64,000 nucleotides of DNA from Tubiluchus corallicola (Eukaryota; Priapulida; Priapulimorpha; Priapulimorphida; Tubiluchidae): NCBI GenBank assembly GCA_030141605.1, contig JAQGDQ010000520.1:92130-156129 (forward strand), read 5' to 3'. Below the pieces are notes generated by a model that saw nothing but the letters and a program-made list of their open reading frames with translations, did not search any database and was not told the origin of the DNA. The position numbers were made by a program, and so were the translations under genes. Shown piece after piece: positions 1-14,700 of the stretch (the first letter of the stretch is position 1; every line of letters starts with the position of its first letter).

Positions 1-549
1 TTCACCATTCACTGCAAAGATTTTCAGTTGTGACATAGTGCCCACATTCAAGAGCTCATGCGTGATCACAGAGGTAAACTTGAATATTGAATTTTAAACA
101 TGAAATTTGCCGCGTTTTTGTGTGTCACGCTGAATCTTGTACAGTGGTACTTTCGCAGACACATGAAGAATATTCATGGATTGTTTGTGTTGTTGAATAT
201 TGTGTTCAGTTGTATTGTCATAAATAGTTAGGCTTGCTGCCGTTTATTAAGTTTTAATCTATTATTTAATTACCAGAAATGCTTTGACATCATTGTAAGT
301 GTTGAAATGTATACTTTTACCATACTCCAAAATGGGTTAGGATATTAAAAATTATCCTGATTTCATTTAAAATTATTATTTTTAAATGTGATTCTTAAGT
401 GAGAGACTGATCATACCTTGCAAAATGTAGCATTGAAAACGTTGTCGCATTCCAGATTGTTATTTTCTGTGATGTGCCAAATGGACTATTATTTCTAAGC
501 TTTGACAGTTTTTCATGTAATAAATGTTACATACATTCATGTTTTATAG

Positions 550-1489
550 TTCACATATTCAAATGGATGAGAGCTCTGAGTTTATATCTGTACATCGTGT
601 TACTGATTATCCGTTATTAGGTAAGTTTAGTAGTCATAGTTGCCAAGAATGTTTGCCAGTTTGGTTGCCCAGATTTCAATGATTTTGATCGAATGGCTTT
701 TTTACAGTTTAAATTTTTCTTAACTAATTTATTTTCAAGTGCATTTTATATCTGACTTCTTTGTGCTTTGTATCTGATCGTTATATATTCTATCAATTAG
801 TTGTTACTTTAATGTTTTTTTACTTGCACAGTGGTTTTACTCAATGGTTTTCTTACAATTTATTCTTTTTATGGTCAATTTATTTCTAAATGTGTTTTAT
901 ATCTGATTTTTTGTGTTTTGTATCTTTTTATACATTTTATCTTTTTTTGAATATTCACTGATTTTCCTGTTCACTTCACTAGTATGGGCCAGCAGGCAGC
1001 TTGCTGTTTGGGGATAATGCTGGCCCTGGCACTCTAATAAAGGGTTAATATCAATACTGCATAATTAATTGTTTTCTGCTGCTTTTGCGATTTCTTTTTC
1101 ATTTTTGTAATCAAAGATTTTCCCAGAATTTTAATAAACAATGGCTGCAAAGCAAACACCAAGCAATGAATTTTAGCAGGGAGAAATCAAAGCCTAAAAA
1201 ATACGCATTTTACTGAGAAAGTACGAGCAGTTACATGAGAATTGTTTAAGCACGTGGTGACAGAACATTGTGTGTAATTGCTAGTTTGAAATCGCACTTC
1301 ATTTAATTTATTTGTTAGAGCATTAGAGCATATTTATGGCAGTACTTCTACACCCCCGTGTTAACTGTAATATTGGCTACATTTTTCTGAGGAACATCTT
1401 GCTAGTTTCAGACATGTTGCTTGCATTTTCTGTTCAGTCTGCTGGTTTTCACGTAGGTCGGGATCTAAGTAATACTCTGTTAATAATAA

Positions 1490-1531
<42 letters not shown>

Positions 1532-2727
1532 TTGTCTTCTTTTACACATGCAGTTACGTCAGCAATTTTTACTAGTTATTTCTTTGTACATACTGCATAT
1601 TTATAATAGTATTTAAAACATACATCATCACGAAAGAAAATAATTCTATACAAGTCTCAATTTTATCTCCAGGTAATAGTAGCAAAATTACCGCCAGATT
1701 TAATCATTTTATTACGAACATTTCTTACTAGTTTATGTTTGTAAAACAATGCAGTATAAAAGCATACAACTAGTCCACCAAATGCAGATTTGACTTTGCA
1801 TAATATGTGTTTTCTTTTGTTTACATGTAGCAGTGTAGTGCTTGCTAAAGTTAAATAATTGACTGCTTAAAATTTTAGTGAAACATGTGACTTTTATGTT
1901 TATAGAGAAAGGTATGATTCAAATTGAGCTTTTATTGTCTTTTACTTTCCAAAGGTTCCTATTAACATCATTTATTTTTGGACACGCATGTACAATTAAG
2001 TTATATAAGTGGTTTAGTTAGAAGAAATTAGTAGAACTAGTAGCAAAACATTGAAACACTGACAAACAACCAACAAGCACTGAGATTATTTGCTTACAAG
2101 AAGACAAAACAATTAATTTAAAAAGGCAACACATATTTTAACATTTCTCTCAATTAATACTTATTAATTGATAAAAAATTAAAATTTCTATGCAACTTAT
2201 ACAGTATTTTGCTAAGTTTACTATCGCTAGTTAAATCACTTTTTGTAATGCTAATAAAAGCATAGTTTTACTCTTGTTTGTTTTATAAAGAAGGGTTACC
2301 ATTATTGGATTTTCTTAACTTCACTACTGCAAGTTATAGAATTATACAATGAGAACGAAATAGACAAAATTTAGGGAAGTTGGATTAAACTGCAATTACC
2401 TTTTGTAGGTTCACTGTAACATTCAAAATGTGCAAAACACCACAAGATGAAAAAACTTGTTTAAACATAGGCCAAAGTAGCAATAACTCATGAAAGCAAA
2501 AAATAATAATAAAAGCACGTTAATGTTTTATTTAAGACTAGAACAAAGTAATTTTTGTCTTTCACAGGTAGAGAACAAGAACTTGAAATGGTTTCACAGC
2601 GACTGGACAAGATTACAAGTTTTTCACTTAAAGATGATAATGTTTTTTTGCTCGAAGGTACTACTGGTCAAGGCTCATCTCGTTTGATGAGTGCCTGTCG
2701 TGAGATAGCCATCGAAAAAGGAATTAA
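550..2727 (+). CDS. ADCY10-like exons 1-2 in window: start of ATPase region, degenerate P-loop
   Basis: Exon 550-620 reads SHIQMDESSEFISVHRVTDY and leads by a phase-1 junction into exon 2568-2727, giving PLL-GREQELEMV, the usual entry to the ATPase module of ADCY10 proteins. The P-loop follows about 30 residues later as LLEGTTGQGSSRLM: glycines are kept, but the lysine expected before Ser/Thr is Ser. The exon ends in phase 2 after EKGI. The 1.9-kb intron 621-2567 holds an AAT/TAA microsatellite at 1481-1531 and nothing else I recognise. Bases 1-549 are intron. Confidence 0.75.
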
Positions 2728-5700
2728 GTAAGCAGCTAAAATTATTGCATTTTTGGGGTACTTGCGAAGTGACTCCAAAAAACTTTCGTCACGATGCAGG
2801 TTTTGTTGTTGTTCATGTAACAAGCTTTAAGAAAATTCTTAAATTGCGACACAAGAATAGAGTTACTCCATATTCTAAATTTTTTATGAGGAACTGATTC
2901 CATGGCAACGATAAATGGCATTCTAAATTACGTATTCACGAAAAACGGATTCATGACAACAGTAAAGGGTGTTTTAAATGACATAACTTGTCAGAGAAAG
3001 CTCAAATAGCGAGTAACCTAAAGCTTCAAATTCCCGCCTACTTCGACAAATGTAATTGTAACCGAAATTATTTTGTGCATGTCATAGTAATAGGTGGAAA
3101 TAAAGAGCATTCTGTTTCCTTTCTTCATACTTTGGTCCAGCTACATTACAACTCAAAGACCACCATGTCCTTACAACTTGCTCTTGTTTCATGGAGTGAA
3201 AGAATGGTCATTGGATGATGGTCCTTGGCCACGGGCCAGGTTACACCTGTAAAATTTCTTTAGTTTGTGTTTACTTTGAGAGCTTTTAAGTGTGAGGTCT
3301 AACTTCACATACTCTGTGATTATGGTGTATATAGAGACAGATATATGTACGCTCACAAAAACTTTGTACAAGGGACTACAAATCAAAAATGCATTACAAA
3401 AGATGTGTGTTAACAGACTCTTGCAAAAAAGTCTGTTAGAGAGATGGTTGGCTGAGATGTGCAAAATGGAAAAGCTGTTAACACATTACATGCCCGGTGA
3501 CCTTTCTTCAGCACTGTATATGTAATGATAAAAATTTCATTTTTTATAATAGAGTTATGGATTTTCCACTCAGCAGTGCTGATGCGGGCTCTCAGTTCTA
3601 CACATTGCAGAGTTTGATCATGCGAATGGTAATGGGCACAGAAGACGTTTGCAGATCCCGCTTAGAAACCGAAAATGCATTTCTAAAGTTAGTTAGAGAT
3701 AAACCGGATGTTGTGGATTGTATTAGTTTGCTTAACGAGATTCTCTTCTTAAGGGTATGCTTGCTATAATGAATTAAATTTGCTAAATAAATCGTTACCA
3801 TACATTTTATTTTATTGCAGGGTTACCTTATGCTGCTGCTAATGTTTGCTCTTTTCTCAGCACATTGTAAGCCAGCATCCGTCACTCAACGATGAAGCTT
3901 ATTTATTCTGTTGATTGAGCTAAAATTGGAATCAGGCGAATTTAAGAATAATTCTCTAAAATGAAACACTGAGTGACAGAGGTTATTTAGCCCATATGAG
4001 CATTGGGGACGGGACGAGTCTTCGCTGCTCCAAAGCTTCAGTTAATTGATCTGAATTGGAGCATTGATTCGCAGATCCACCCCCGTTTTACTTTAAATGC
4101 TTCAGATCCAATTCGGGTTCGGTAAAAAGATGCGAAGTAGTCTTCACAGTTCACCCAGCATAAGGGAAAAATCCTCTGCAACTATTGCTGTAAAATTCTT
4201 ACCAGTTTATTCTCTAATAAAACTTAAATTTTGTGATAAGCATTTTACCATGTTAATCGTTACATTTAATCTGATCGCGAAGTTTCGTAAAAGTTATGCA
4301 TTGTATAAGTTATTTGTTTGACATCAATTTAATGTCCAACTGATGCTAAATATGTTTATTGAGTGAGGACGATCGTTTCAGCTTTTATAGCCATTGTCAG
4401 TACTGTAAATCTAGCTTTTGTAGCATTGAAAATGGATTTAATAGCCAAAACAATCGTCTATGCTCAATAAATATGTTGATTCCTAGAGGCTGGCTCTTTC
4501 ATGTGTTTGGCACTAAATATTGTCAACAGCAATACAACGTGCGCACAAAATTTTGACTATTGTGCTCTTAAACACAAATGATATTTTGGCAACCATTGTG
4601 TTTAAATTATTTTATTTCTGAACCTTATTAATTTAGTTCCACATAAGAAGGTGCACTCGTGAAATATGTTAAAATTTCTCTGAATTTTTTGTACATAGCA
4701 CCACTCTCATTTTGTACAGTAATAGCATTATTTTCTATATAGATTGTAATAAATGAAGATTAAAACAAGCTGAACGTAGGCAAAAACTAAATCCGAACTA
4801 TGGAACTTTACTGTGTTTGGCAAGACCATTGCAACTAACAGCACACTGTTCCTAAGATGGAAAATCTAATTGGAGCTAAGTTACAAGATTCAGATTCCCC
4901 TGGTATTGAAAGTTATGAATGAATTAAAGGTCCGGATTCAGTTCGGTTTCTGAAACTGCAAAGATGTGAGATTCAGATTCGATTCGATTTCTGAAATGAA
5001 ACAAAATCAGCTTTGATTCGATTCTGTTTTGGAAATTTAAGCTTTGTCCTATTCTTAATGAGTATACCCTTAACTTGTTGAAATACTAAATTGGTTAAGT
5101 GTCACAAATGAAGCATAAGCTCTATAGCCATGTTGCACATCAAAATAATCAAATTCTTTGTGGAACCGAAATGAAAAAATTATTTAGTGTACCTAAGAAA
5201 CAAATGCCTACTACAAGAGCCAAAAAGTATATCCAGAATGCTGAATAAACCATTCTTGATCAATAGGGTCTAGTACCAAGTAGAAAAGCAAAAAGCTTGA
5301 ACTGTAGCCATAGCTGCAGCTGTAGCTAAAGTAATTGCAACCATATGTCACAACCATATGAACCACTGACTTGTTACTTCCGTTTTGACATTAGGTAGAG
5401 GAGAACCTGACAATGGAGAACACTCTAATAATACATCATTGATTCTGTAACAATTACGATGCATCATCATATCATAGAGTTCATGCAGGTAATGATTTGT
5501 TTCAGTTTCCAGGTGACGCTATCATGAAGATGGATGCCAAAACAAAACTGAACAAAATTCATGAAATAATTTCAACTCTAGTAGAAATAGTAAGTTTTTA
5601 TTGAGTAATCTGATAGAGGAGGTTGTTATTTGGCTTGTGGTGAAAGTTCTGTTCTGTTTACATTTGGGCGTTCGTTGATTTTTTTTTCATGCCAATGCAA

Positions 5701-8700
5701 TATCAAGCCAGTAATCCATTATAGGTCTTGCTGTTGTTAACATACACCTGACTTTATATAAAAAACAATGCTAGACATCATAAAGAAGTTCTCTTATGGA
5801 ATGTTTGAAATTATTTTATCAATGACACAATAATACAATACAAATTTGAATAAGCTTACAATTAAAATTTAAGCTTTAGTTTGTTTTGGGGAAATGTTCT
5901 GTGTTCTTTTTTATTTCTAGATGGAATTACTCATAAAAAGCAGTGTAATGTCCATACCCGAGTTTGCAATGTTATAACTAGTTTTATTTTATGACCAAGA
6001 GATTATTTACAAGAGTTCTAAATGAAATTGGTGTCAGCATGTTTTCTCATTCAAACATGTTCCATCTTCAGCATGTGAACATCAGCTGACTGGTTGGTTA
6101 TTTTTTCATGTTTCATACTAGCATAAACAATTCATATACCATGCGATATAAAACTATATGTTTTTGTCTCCAGTTGTGTAACTGAAAAAAATTCAACTGC
6201 ACTAGTGATTGTATGACCAATATAAGGGTTAGTTTCAAGAACACAAAAGCAAATTTTATTGATAGCTAGCTGCTACTTTTTGGTGGTCTTTGTTACTCTT
6301 TTTTTTGTCATAAATTCAGCAGTAAGTGAGTGTTTAATATTTAGGTAATCTTTGTTAAATAAATGATAATTACTTGCGTTTCATGCTTACATCTTAGTGA
6401 CCATTAGCTAATTTTTGTCTCTTGCCGGTACGACTCATTCTCCAAACATTTGAACAAATTCTAAATAAACTCCCCAGAATTGGCTCTTGATTACATTAAA
6501 CAGTAGTTAATTGTTTAATAGTCTTCTTATATTACTACCTTACTACTGCCCTTTTAGTGCAGTGCACAAGAAGAGGGGATACTATTCACAGTGGATGATG
6601 CTCATTTTATGGATAGTGGTTCCTGGGAATACATCTCAGATCTTGGAAGTCAACCATCAACTCTTGTATTGATTTCATCGCGAGTCTTTTTCGGCCACGA
6701 GTTTGACTCTCCACCGGAGTCTGCCATGAGGGTCTACAATGAGGGAACTACTTTGCGGTGGCGTTTGCAGGGCCTCAAACCGGAGTTCATGCACGATTTA
6801 GCCTGCCAGATTTTGGATGTGAAAAATGTTCCAGACGAGCTTGTCAAGTAAGTTAATGTTTGAGACATCAGAATGTAAAAAACTGGAATTCTGTAAATTA
6901 CAATGGTAACTTACTTAGGCAAAAAATGATTAGCTTACTTGCAAAATATGGTAATTTTCTTACCTGGTACTTAATGCTGAGTTAATGAAGAAAATTAGAA
7001 TTTTTCTTATTACCGGTAACTTTCTTGCTATACCAACTCCGCTAAATTTACCTCTCATGCTTTGTCCAATACAAACATAACAACATTAACTACTTTTGGT
7101 GATGATGTCACATGGCCTAGATTGTCTGGTGCTGCCTGCTTCCTGTATTAGCTACAATACACATACAGATGCAGTTGTATTCTACCAGGTGTAATGGTTT
7201 TGTTCTGATTAAAATGAACATTTTTTTTGTCTGCTGCATTGGCTACAGCACTGATGCTGTTGTATTCTATCAGGCATGATGGTTTTGTTCTGATAAGAAT
7301 GGACGCTTTTTGTCTAATGCATTGGCCATAGCACGATGATGCTGTTGTTGTGTTCTACCAGGTGTACTGGTTTTGTTATGATTAAAATGGACACTTTCTC
7401 TGCTGCATTGCCCATAGCACTGATGCTGCTGTATTCTATCAGGTGTAGTGGTTTTAGTCTGATTAAAATGGACACTTTTTCATTTTCATCAGTTTCATAA
7501 ACATGCTTAAGTGAAAAATTTGGAGGTAAGGTGCCTGGTTGCTCTGTATCTGGATGTTCACAACAAAGTGGAAATGGAATTTCCTTGTGTGCATTCCCCT
7601 AAGACGAAAAGCTAGGATAAGTAAGTATAAGAGAGAAATTAAAAATGGATGCCTAACAAAATAACACAATAACGTATAGATTTTGTTAGAACCACGATGT
7701 TTGCGGTGAAAACAAAAGGAACCTATTTCGAAAGTGTTACAAATGATAGATGTAAATAGCTCTGAGATTAGTATAAACGGAGTGACAAGGCATTGGATCT
7801 TTGCTGTGGAGCAGCTTATCAATGAATATGCACAAAATAACTAGTTTGGGCTTTTTAGTCGCTTAAAAACTCACCTTTTCAGGCACATCTACCATATACT
7901 AATTTAAAAAAAATTCGGATTGACTATCACTTATCATTTGCAACTATTGCGAGGATTTTTTTCATTGTAATGTTGTACAATATTGTATACAGTGTTCCCT
8001 CGCTACTTCGCGGTTTGTTTAGTGCGGACTCGCTGTTTTGCGAGTTTTTGCGGTACTTCATGTAAAGTATTTTTGCACATGCAGTGTACGTATTGTACTG
8101 TAATGTATAGATTTGATGAATTTTGAAAGGGTACATGTACAGTATGGGAAAAGTTATTAAGGGAATGGGAAAGGGTTATGTGTAAGATTGTGGGGAGGGT
8201 TATAAAAACTTAAAATAATGTATAACTACTAAGATAAGTATAGCATCCCTACTTCTCAGAAATTCATTTATTGTGGGTGGGCCTGGAACGGAACACACGC
8301 GATAAGTGAGGGAACACTGTAATTCATTGTATAGAGTATTGTAGTAGTGTTTATTGTGTAATGCTATGTAAAAAATAATTATTATTTTCAAGAATTTTGG
8401 AACAGAAGAGCCACGGCATTCCTGGTTGGTGTGACAAGTTACTGAAAGACATGCAGGCCAATAACATGTTAGAAATAAAAAGTGTGAAACTTTCGGATGA
8501 AGTTACCCCCATTTCCTCCAGTTCTTCACGTAAAGCAAGTGCATTGGCAGATACCACTTCCAGAAAGTCACGAGCTTTATCAAATGCGGTAATTTTAGTA
8601 TTTAGTATTTAGTATTCATTAACATTTCATCAAAAATAAATATACAGATAATAAAATATTTACACTGTTTTGAAGTAGAACAAAACTTTTATTTTGAAAT

Positions 8701-11700
8701 TAACATTACAGAAAAAGCAAAAAACGTGGCAATTTCTGTGCTTTCAAAAGGTGGGCTAAAAACGTGCTTAATTGTGATTGGCTGACCTACTAAATGCATA
8801 TAACGAAGCAAAGTTTTACAGGCAAATCTAAATAAGTATAACGTTAGATTAGATGGCGAGTAGAGAGAAATCTTCTCAACATACATAAAACTGAAAAGAT
8901 TTACAGGAGTTGCCAAGCATACAGCCTTATTGTGCTCTGTGCAATAGTTGTAAAACTAAATATTTTATAAGCACATTTAACCCTTTCACTACGGAAGGTG
9001 GCACACTGCCGCCTATGTTTTTCTTGTAAGGGACAGAAGACGGCAGAGTGCCGCCCTGGCTCAGCACTAAGCACATTTACCCAGGTCTGTTTATTTCGCT
9101 GCTACGGTCATGCAAAAACATTGTAGAAAAGTTTGAAGCCGTGGGGTAGCGCTTGCATGGCAACAAGTAACGTTAACCAGCCAATCAGCATCTGAAGCCA
9201 GATGCATTCCATAATACTGTACTGTATAATACATTTTCATGTGAAATTGGTTGTTGATAGTTGGTGAAATGTGTTTAGTCACTTGTTCTGCATACTTATA
9301 AAATAATTGCGTATTATGGAGTACTAATACGGACTTTTGTGTAAATTGGCTTGTAAATATAAGTATGTGCTTATTTTTGTGGGTGCACATGTGCGTGCAT
9401 GCATGAGGGCATATGTGTGTGCACGGATGTGTGTGCATGTGTGTAAATGAAAATAATATCCAATATTAGTGTTTAATAGCAAATGGTTATGTGTTTATTT
9501 ACAATATTCTGTTTTAGTAACACACCACAAGAAGTTATTGTTAAATGTGCAAAAGCGAATGCGGCCCTGTTAAAAAGCAACTACGTAGTGATAAGGTTAA
9601 TATGTAGAAGTGGTTTATAACATACGCCTAAACCAAGAGTAAACTTAGCAATTATTGATACCAGATTAGGTAATGAACGATGACAACTGTTCTTCTTTTG
9701 ACCCTTGCTTTTATCATTGCTGTTAAAAATTGAGGATGTGTTTCATCGACTACCACAAAAGGAATCGAGCAGCACTGCAAATTTTTTCACCTTATTTCAT
9801 CATACAAATAATACACTTCATTTGATTTCACATAAGATTTCTTGTTGGCAGCATCATAGAATGGCAACTTTGTATGACGGCCACAACGAGAATTCTCTTG
9901 ATAACGTGCAATTGCTATCTAATTTCGAAATAAAATTTGTTTTCATTTGAAAGTGTCACGTGCCAACTGTTGGAACAATGTTGTACCATCTAAGAGACTT
10001 TTGGAAGATGCCATTTATCAGGAGACACAGTTGTTTACTTACTGTAAATTTTCCTATTTTAGTTTAAATGTTTTTGTTTTATTTGTATAGCCTTTGCTTC
10101 ATGTTGAAGCTGCTGAAAGACCTCCTGAACCCATTTGCATCATAACTCCCGGAACTGACCTGTCAGTTGTAGAAATGCCAGATTCAATGAAAGGTATCAC
10201 TGCACTAAATTGAAGTTTCATGTGAAATGTTTGAATACAGAAGCCCAGTTTTCTTTATTGAAAATCGTAATGTGGTTTAGGAAATAATAAAAAAATTAAG
10301 TGTCTTGGTTTTTGTCTCTTTGTATACAAAAAGCATCAAATTTTGTTAGATAAATGTTCATGTTCCATATCTTCCACATGTAGTTTCGACTATGTCAGTG
10401 CTTTCACATCCTCACGAGCAACATTGAATGAATCTCAATGACTTTTTGTTTCTTTTGATGCTACGTTTACACCTACTATTAGCAATAGTATAAACTGCAT
10501 GGTCTGACATCAGTTTGCACCTAACTGATAAAACATTAGATTTACATACAAACACAGCAAAAAGGAACTTCAGGAAAAAATTTTCAGTCTTAATAACAAT
10601 CCTGCAGTTATACACATGTGAAAACTTATAATATAAGACTATTTCACTATATATTTGTCATTTTATCATGGTTTTTGCTAGGCATGATGTTGGCTAGTAT
10701 TGATCGGCTCACCCCACACCAGCAGATGCTCGTAAAATGTGGCTCTGTGATTGGACTGCAGTTTACTCGAAGCACGCTTGAAGCTATAATGCCACAGGGC
10801 TACACCCAGAAAATCGGCTCTTCTCTCAGTGGTTTAATGGAGGTTGGAATATTGGAATGTGTAGCTTTAGCACAGTCAAAAGCAAAGCGATCAAAACACG
10901 TGTACTGCATATGCAGTTTAGGACGCAAAAGTGGCTGCGACTGCACATTCATACAATTTAAAAATGTAGTCATGCAGGAAGTAGCTTATGAATCTCTGGT
11001 GCTGACTCAAAGACAGGACTTACATGTGCAGACTGCAAAGCTTTTGGAAATGCCACAAAGTCTTCTATGCGTTCAATGTGGTGGACGAGATTTTCAACCG
11101 CCGATGAAACTGCGTGGTCAGGAAATGAAAACCAGGCGAGTAAATAGCACAATGGCTGTGTTCAATGCTCGACGGCGACTTCGTTTTAAGCAGTGTGTAG
11201 AACAGGGGTTGTCACATTGTAATCTGGATCAAAGCAGCTCCGAAGAATTTTCTAGAGTAGCGTTTGCTTCGAGTGTTGATCAGGAGTGCATAAATGGTAT
11301 CATATTGTCAACTATTTCAAATTAATCCCCTTACAGTATTACTTTTAGATTATCCATCAGTGCAATTTTTTTACATTTTAAGCTGAAAAAACCTTATCTC
11401 AATATTTACCATCCATCAGTTTTTTACCTGTTTTGTGATCAGTTTCTAGATACTTTTTAAATTGCAGGTCATTGTTTAAATGAATTCAAATATTATGTGT
11501 TGTTCAGGACTACTTTTGTCCTTAAAAACAATTGGAAGCGAAATGTGGAAGTTATTGAGTTTGTGAGTTGTTATCTATTGAGTAAAAAAGTGTTCTCTGA
11601 TTTTGTGAGAATTAAAAAAAAATAAAGTGCATATTTTTGAAGTTTGATTTAAGCCTAGTTAGAATTTTTTTTTTATAATGTATCTATTTACTTTAAAGCC

Positions 11701-14700
11701 TGTTCGGGCATTAATTTCCTATTACATTAACCTGAAAAATTTCACTTTTACTTAACTAAACTTTAAAAACATTTTGACAATTTTGAAATTTGTGAGAACT
11801 TTTTTACATGTACTTTTTAAAGTTTTGTTGAGCTTTCAATTACTTTATTTAGTGAAATTTACCGATTGTTGTATGGAAGTGTTGTTCTTCTTAATAATTC
11901 AGTCATTTCATTTAGTAGAGTATAGCAGCATTAATAGGGTGGTGTAGATTAGTGATTGTGCCCAGTGCACTAGACTTTTTATGTTGATTCCTTCTTCACA
12001 TTATCATTATTTCTGACATTTTGCAGTACCTGATAAACTTCCGTCTTCTACTTTGTGGAACATGTTGGTTACTTTGCTTCGGCCAGCTCCTCAACATGTT
12101 ACAGCCATTACTAGTGAAGCGACAGCATTTCCAGATGAGGAGGATGAGGAAAATCAAAGGAAGCAGTCACTGGGTGATTTACTAGCGTAGGATATTAATT
12201 TTTATAAACTATAAAGTGTTTATCTGCTTTTTAGTGGCTCCTTATTTGTTTGAAGTGGTTTGTTTTATTGCTAACTGCTTATTTTTAGCCTTCATTCTAA
12301 TATTCAAATTCAAATTCTAATTATCTTTTCTTCAAATTGTTTGTTGGATCATATAGCTGGTTTTTTTTTCAAAGCTCAAGCTCAAGCAAGCACACTGCAA
12401 GCTCAAAGCCCAGTATCTCGTATCATTGCTCGTGGTTAGGCTGAAACTTATCTCACAGCTACGAAATCAACGTGCAGCCATATCGAACCATGCAGGCAGA
12501 GACAAGGCATTCAAGTGAAGCATGTTCATATGACCACTTGACTCTGAATCCCACTCACTTGAAAAATAATTCTAATAATTTATCATTTACTTTTTTTAAT
12601 TTTGTAAATTTATTTAAAAGAAAGTTGCCACTTGTGCTGAGGAACTGTAATTAAATTCCCAAACATGCTGAACTATATGTGGATATAATCATTCATGAAT
12701 GTAAATTGCTTTAATGAAGTGAACATATTTACTACTTACTATTTACTTCACCGGCTGAAATACATTTTATATTAATGATAAACATTAATTCTTGTAAATT
12801 AGTGCAGTGTGGTAGATCTTGAGTTTAGATCTAATTCACCTTCTGTTTGTGAGAACTAAATGCTTTATTTGTGCAAGTGATGCAATGTTTGTTTGATTCA
12901 TGTTTTAGGACACTAATGGCAGCACTTGAAGAAAAAGACATGGATGTCAAGAAATGCGAATGTGTTTATATCCGCCAGTTCATCTACCCACAATTGGTAA
13001 AGCACTGGCGAGCAGTTGGCAATCGTAGTAAAACTATTCAATATCTAGTTGATGCTGGTACGGCTGATATAGCACTTGGCAGTTATGCACAGGTTTGCAT
13101 TGTTTTATTACTCGTCTTAGTAACTGTAAGCAAATTATAATATACCTACTGCACGTCAAATTAGAGTCCAACAAAGTTTACTATAATTAAGTTCTTGTGA
13201 AATAGGTAGAGTGAGTTTAATACTTTGCTCATTTCAGCCTTAATACAGCTAAATAATGCATACTAATCCTGTTTTTCATTTTATCAGGCAATAATCCGTC
13301 TGGAAGATGCTCAAAATGAAATTATTAAGTACAAGGAGGAAAGGGCAAAAGAAGAAGAAGAAGCAGAACAGTCGAAACTCAAAGAGGGACTGGCAGGGGA
13401 CGACGAAGAGCATGCAGCATTGAGTAAAGAAGAAGTACCAATTAAAAGAATTCTCGAGGGGCGTATACATAATCTCATTGGACAAGTGAGTGATTATCTT
13501 TAGGAAAAAATGAGACACCTGTGCATTATTGGAAACAATGTGCGCGAAACAAATACTAAATTAGAAAGTTTGAAAAACTTTTGCATCTTCACTGGGATTT
13601 GAACCCAAGCTTTCTGCTTTTTTGGCAGCTATGCTAGCTACTATGCCACAGAGGCACAGTGACTTTTCAGACTTAGGAATTTACTCTGTAAGCTACTAAA
13701 GGTTTTTTAATGGGGAGTCACAGTTCATACTGCTTCAAGACACAGTACAAGATCAATCTCATAAATGCACAGAAGCAGTACTAAATTAGAAAGTTTGAAA
13801 TCATTTTTCACCTTTACTGGGACTCGAACTTAGGTCTTTAGCTTTCCGGACAGCTTTCCGGACTTAGCTGTTACACCACATAGGTACACTGACAAAGAGA
13901 TGAAAAGAATTTTAGCTATGCTTAGGTAGCACTAGTTGAATTAAATATGATTTGAATATTTTTGTTTAGAATGAATTGATAATTTGTGATAGTTGGTTTT
14001 CCCCTTAAACTGAAGGCAGTTCTTATGATCTCAAACACAGTATTAATGCTAGAGCATCAAACTGAAGCATGTGTTATAGCTATTGTTATCTACGAATGAT
14101 AAATTGTAGATACAAATAATTTTGCAAAGTTAATTAATATGCAGTTAAACTAGCTATAGTGTAATAAACTTACCAATTATTCAAACATTATGCCTTTGCT
14201 GCTGTTGCTTATTAGGCTCGACTAGAAACTGGGAATTTGATGTCAGCAGAAAAGCACTTGCGTGAAGCATTGAAGATTTTAGGACGCAAACAACCGGACA
14301 CAGTACTTGCTGAGCTGAAACTCAGCACCTTAGAAAGACTGCGTCAGTTATTTCATCGGACTGCTCCAGAAAAATTCATGTCTACTAATAGGTGATTTTC
14401 AGAGAAATTAAATATTTTTTGCATCTGACACAAATAATGTTTATTATTGACTGACTTGTATATTTTGTGTCAGATATTCTTATTATCCAAATAGTCAAAG
14501 AAAGAGGATATGTATTGAAATGATACTTATGGAATGCCATATGGAATGTCACACTCAAGTTCATAACTGCATTACTTTTCACTTTTACAATATCTTCAAG
14601 ATGTGTTTTAGATTATCATTATAAATTTCTGAGAAAATGAGTTTTACTAAATAAAACTTAAATTAGATCTAAAAATAATGGATGTGAGCTTTGGTGTTAA

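Noticed and set aside
9091-9438. Antisense His/Thr/Cys-rich frame
   Set aside because: Arises from a GT-rich tract; no start context, splice logic or similarity.
13552-13893. Antisense tRNA genes
   Set aside because: B boxes are good but acceptor and anticodon stems do not pair, and copies share a non-tRNA tail: SINEs.
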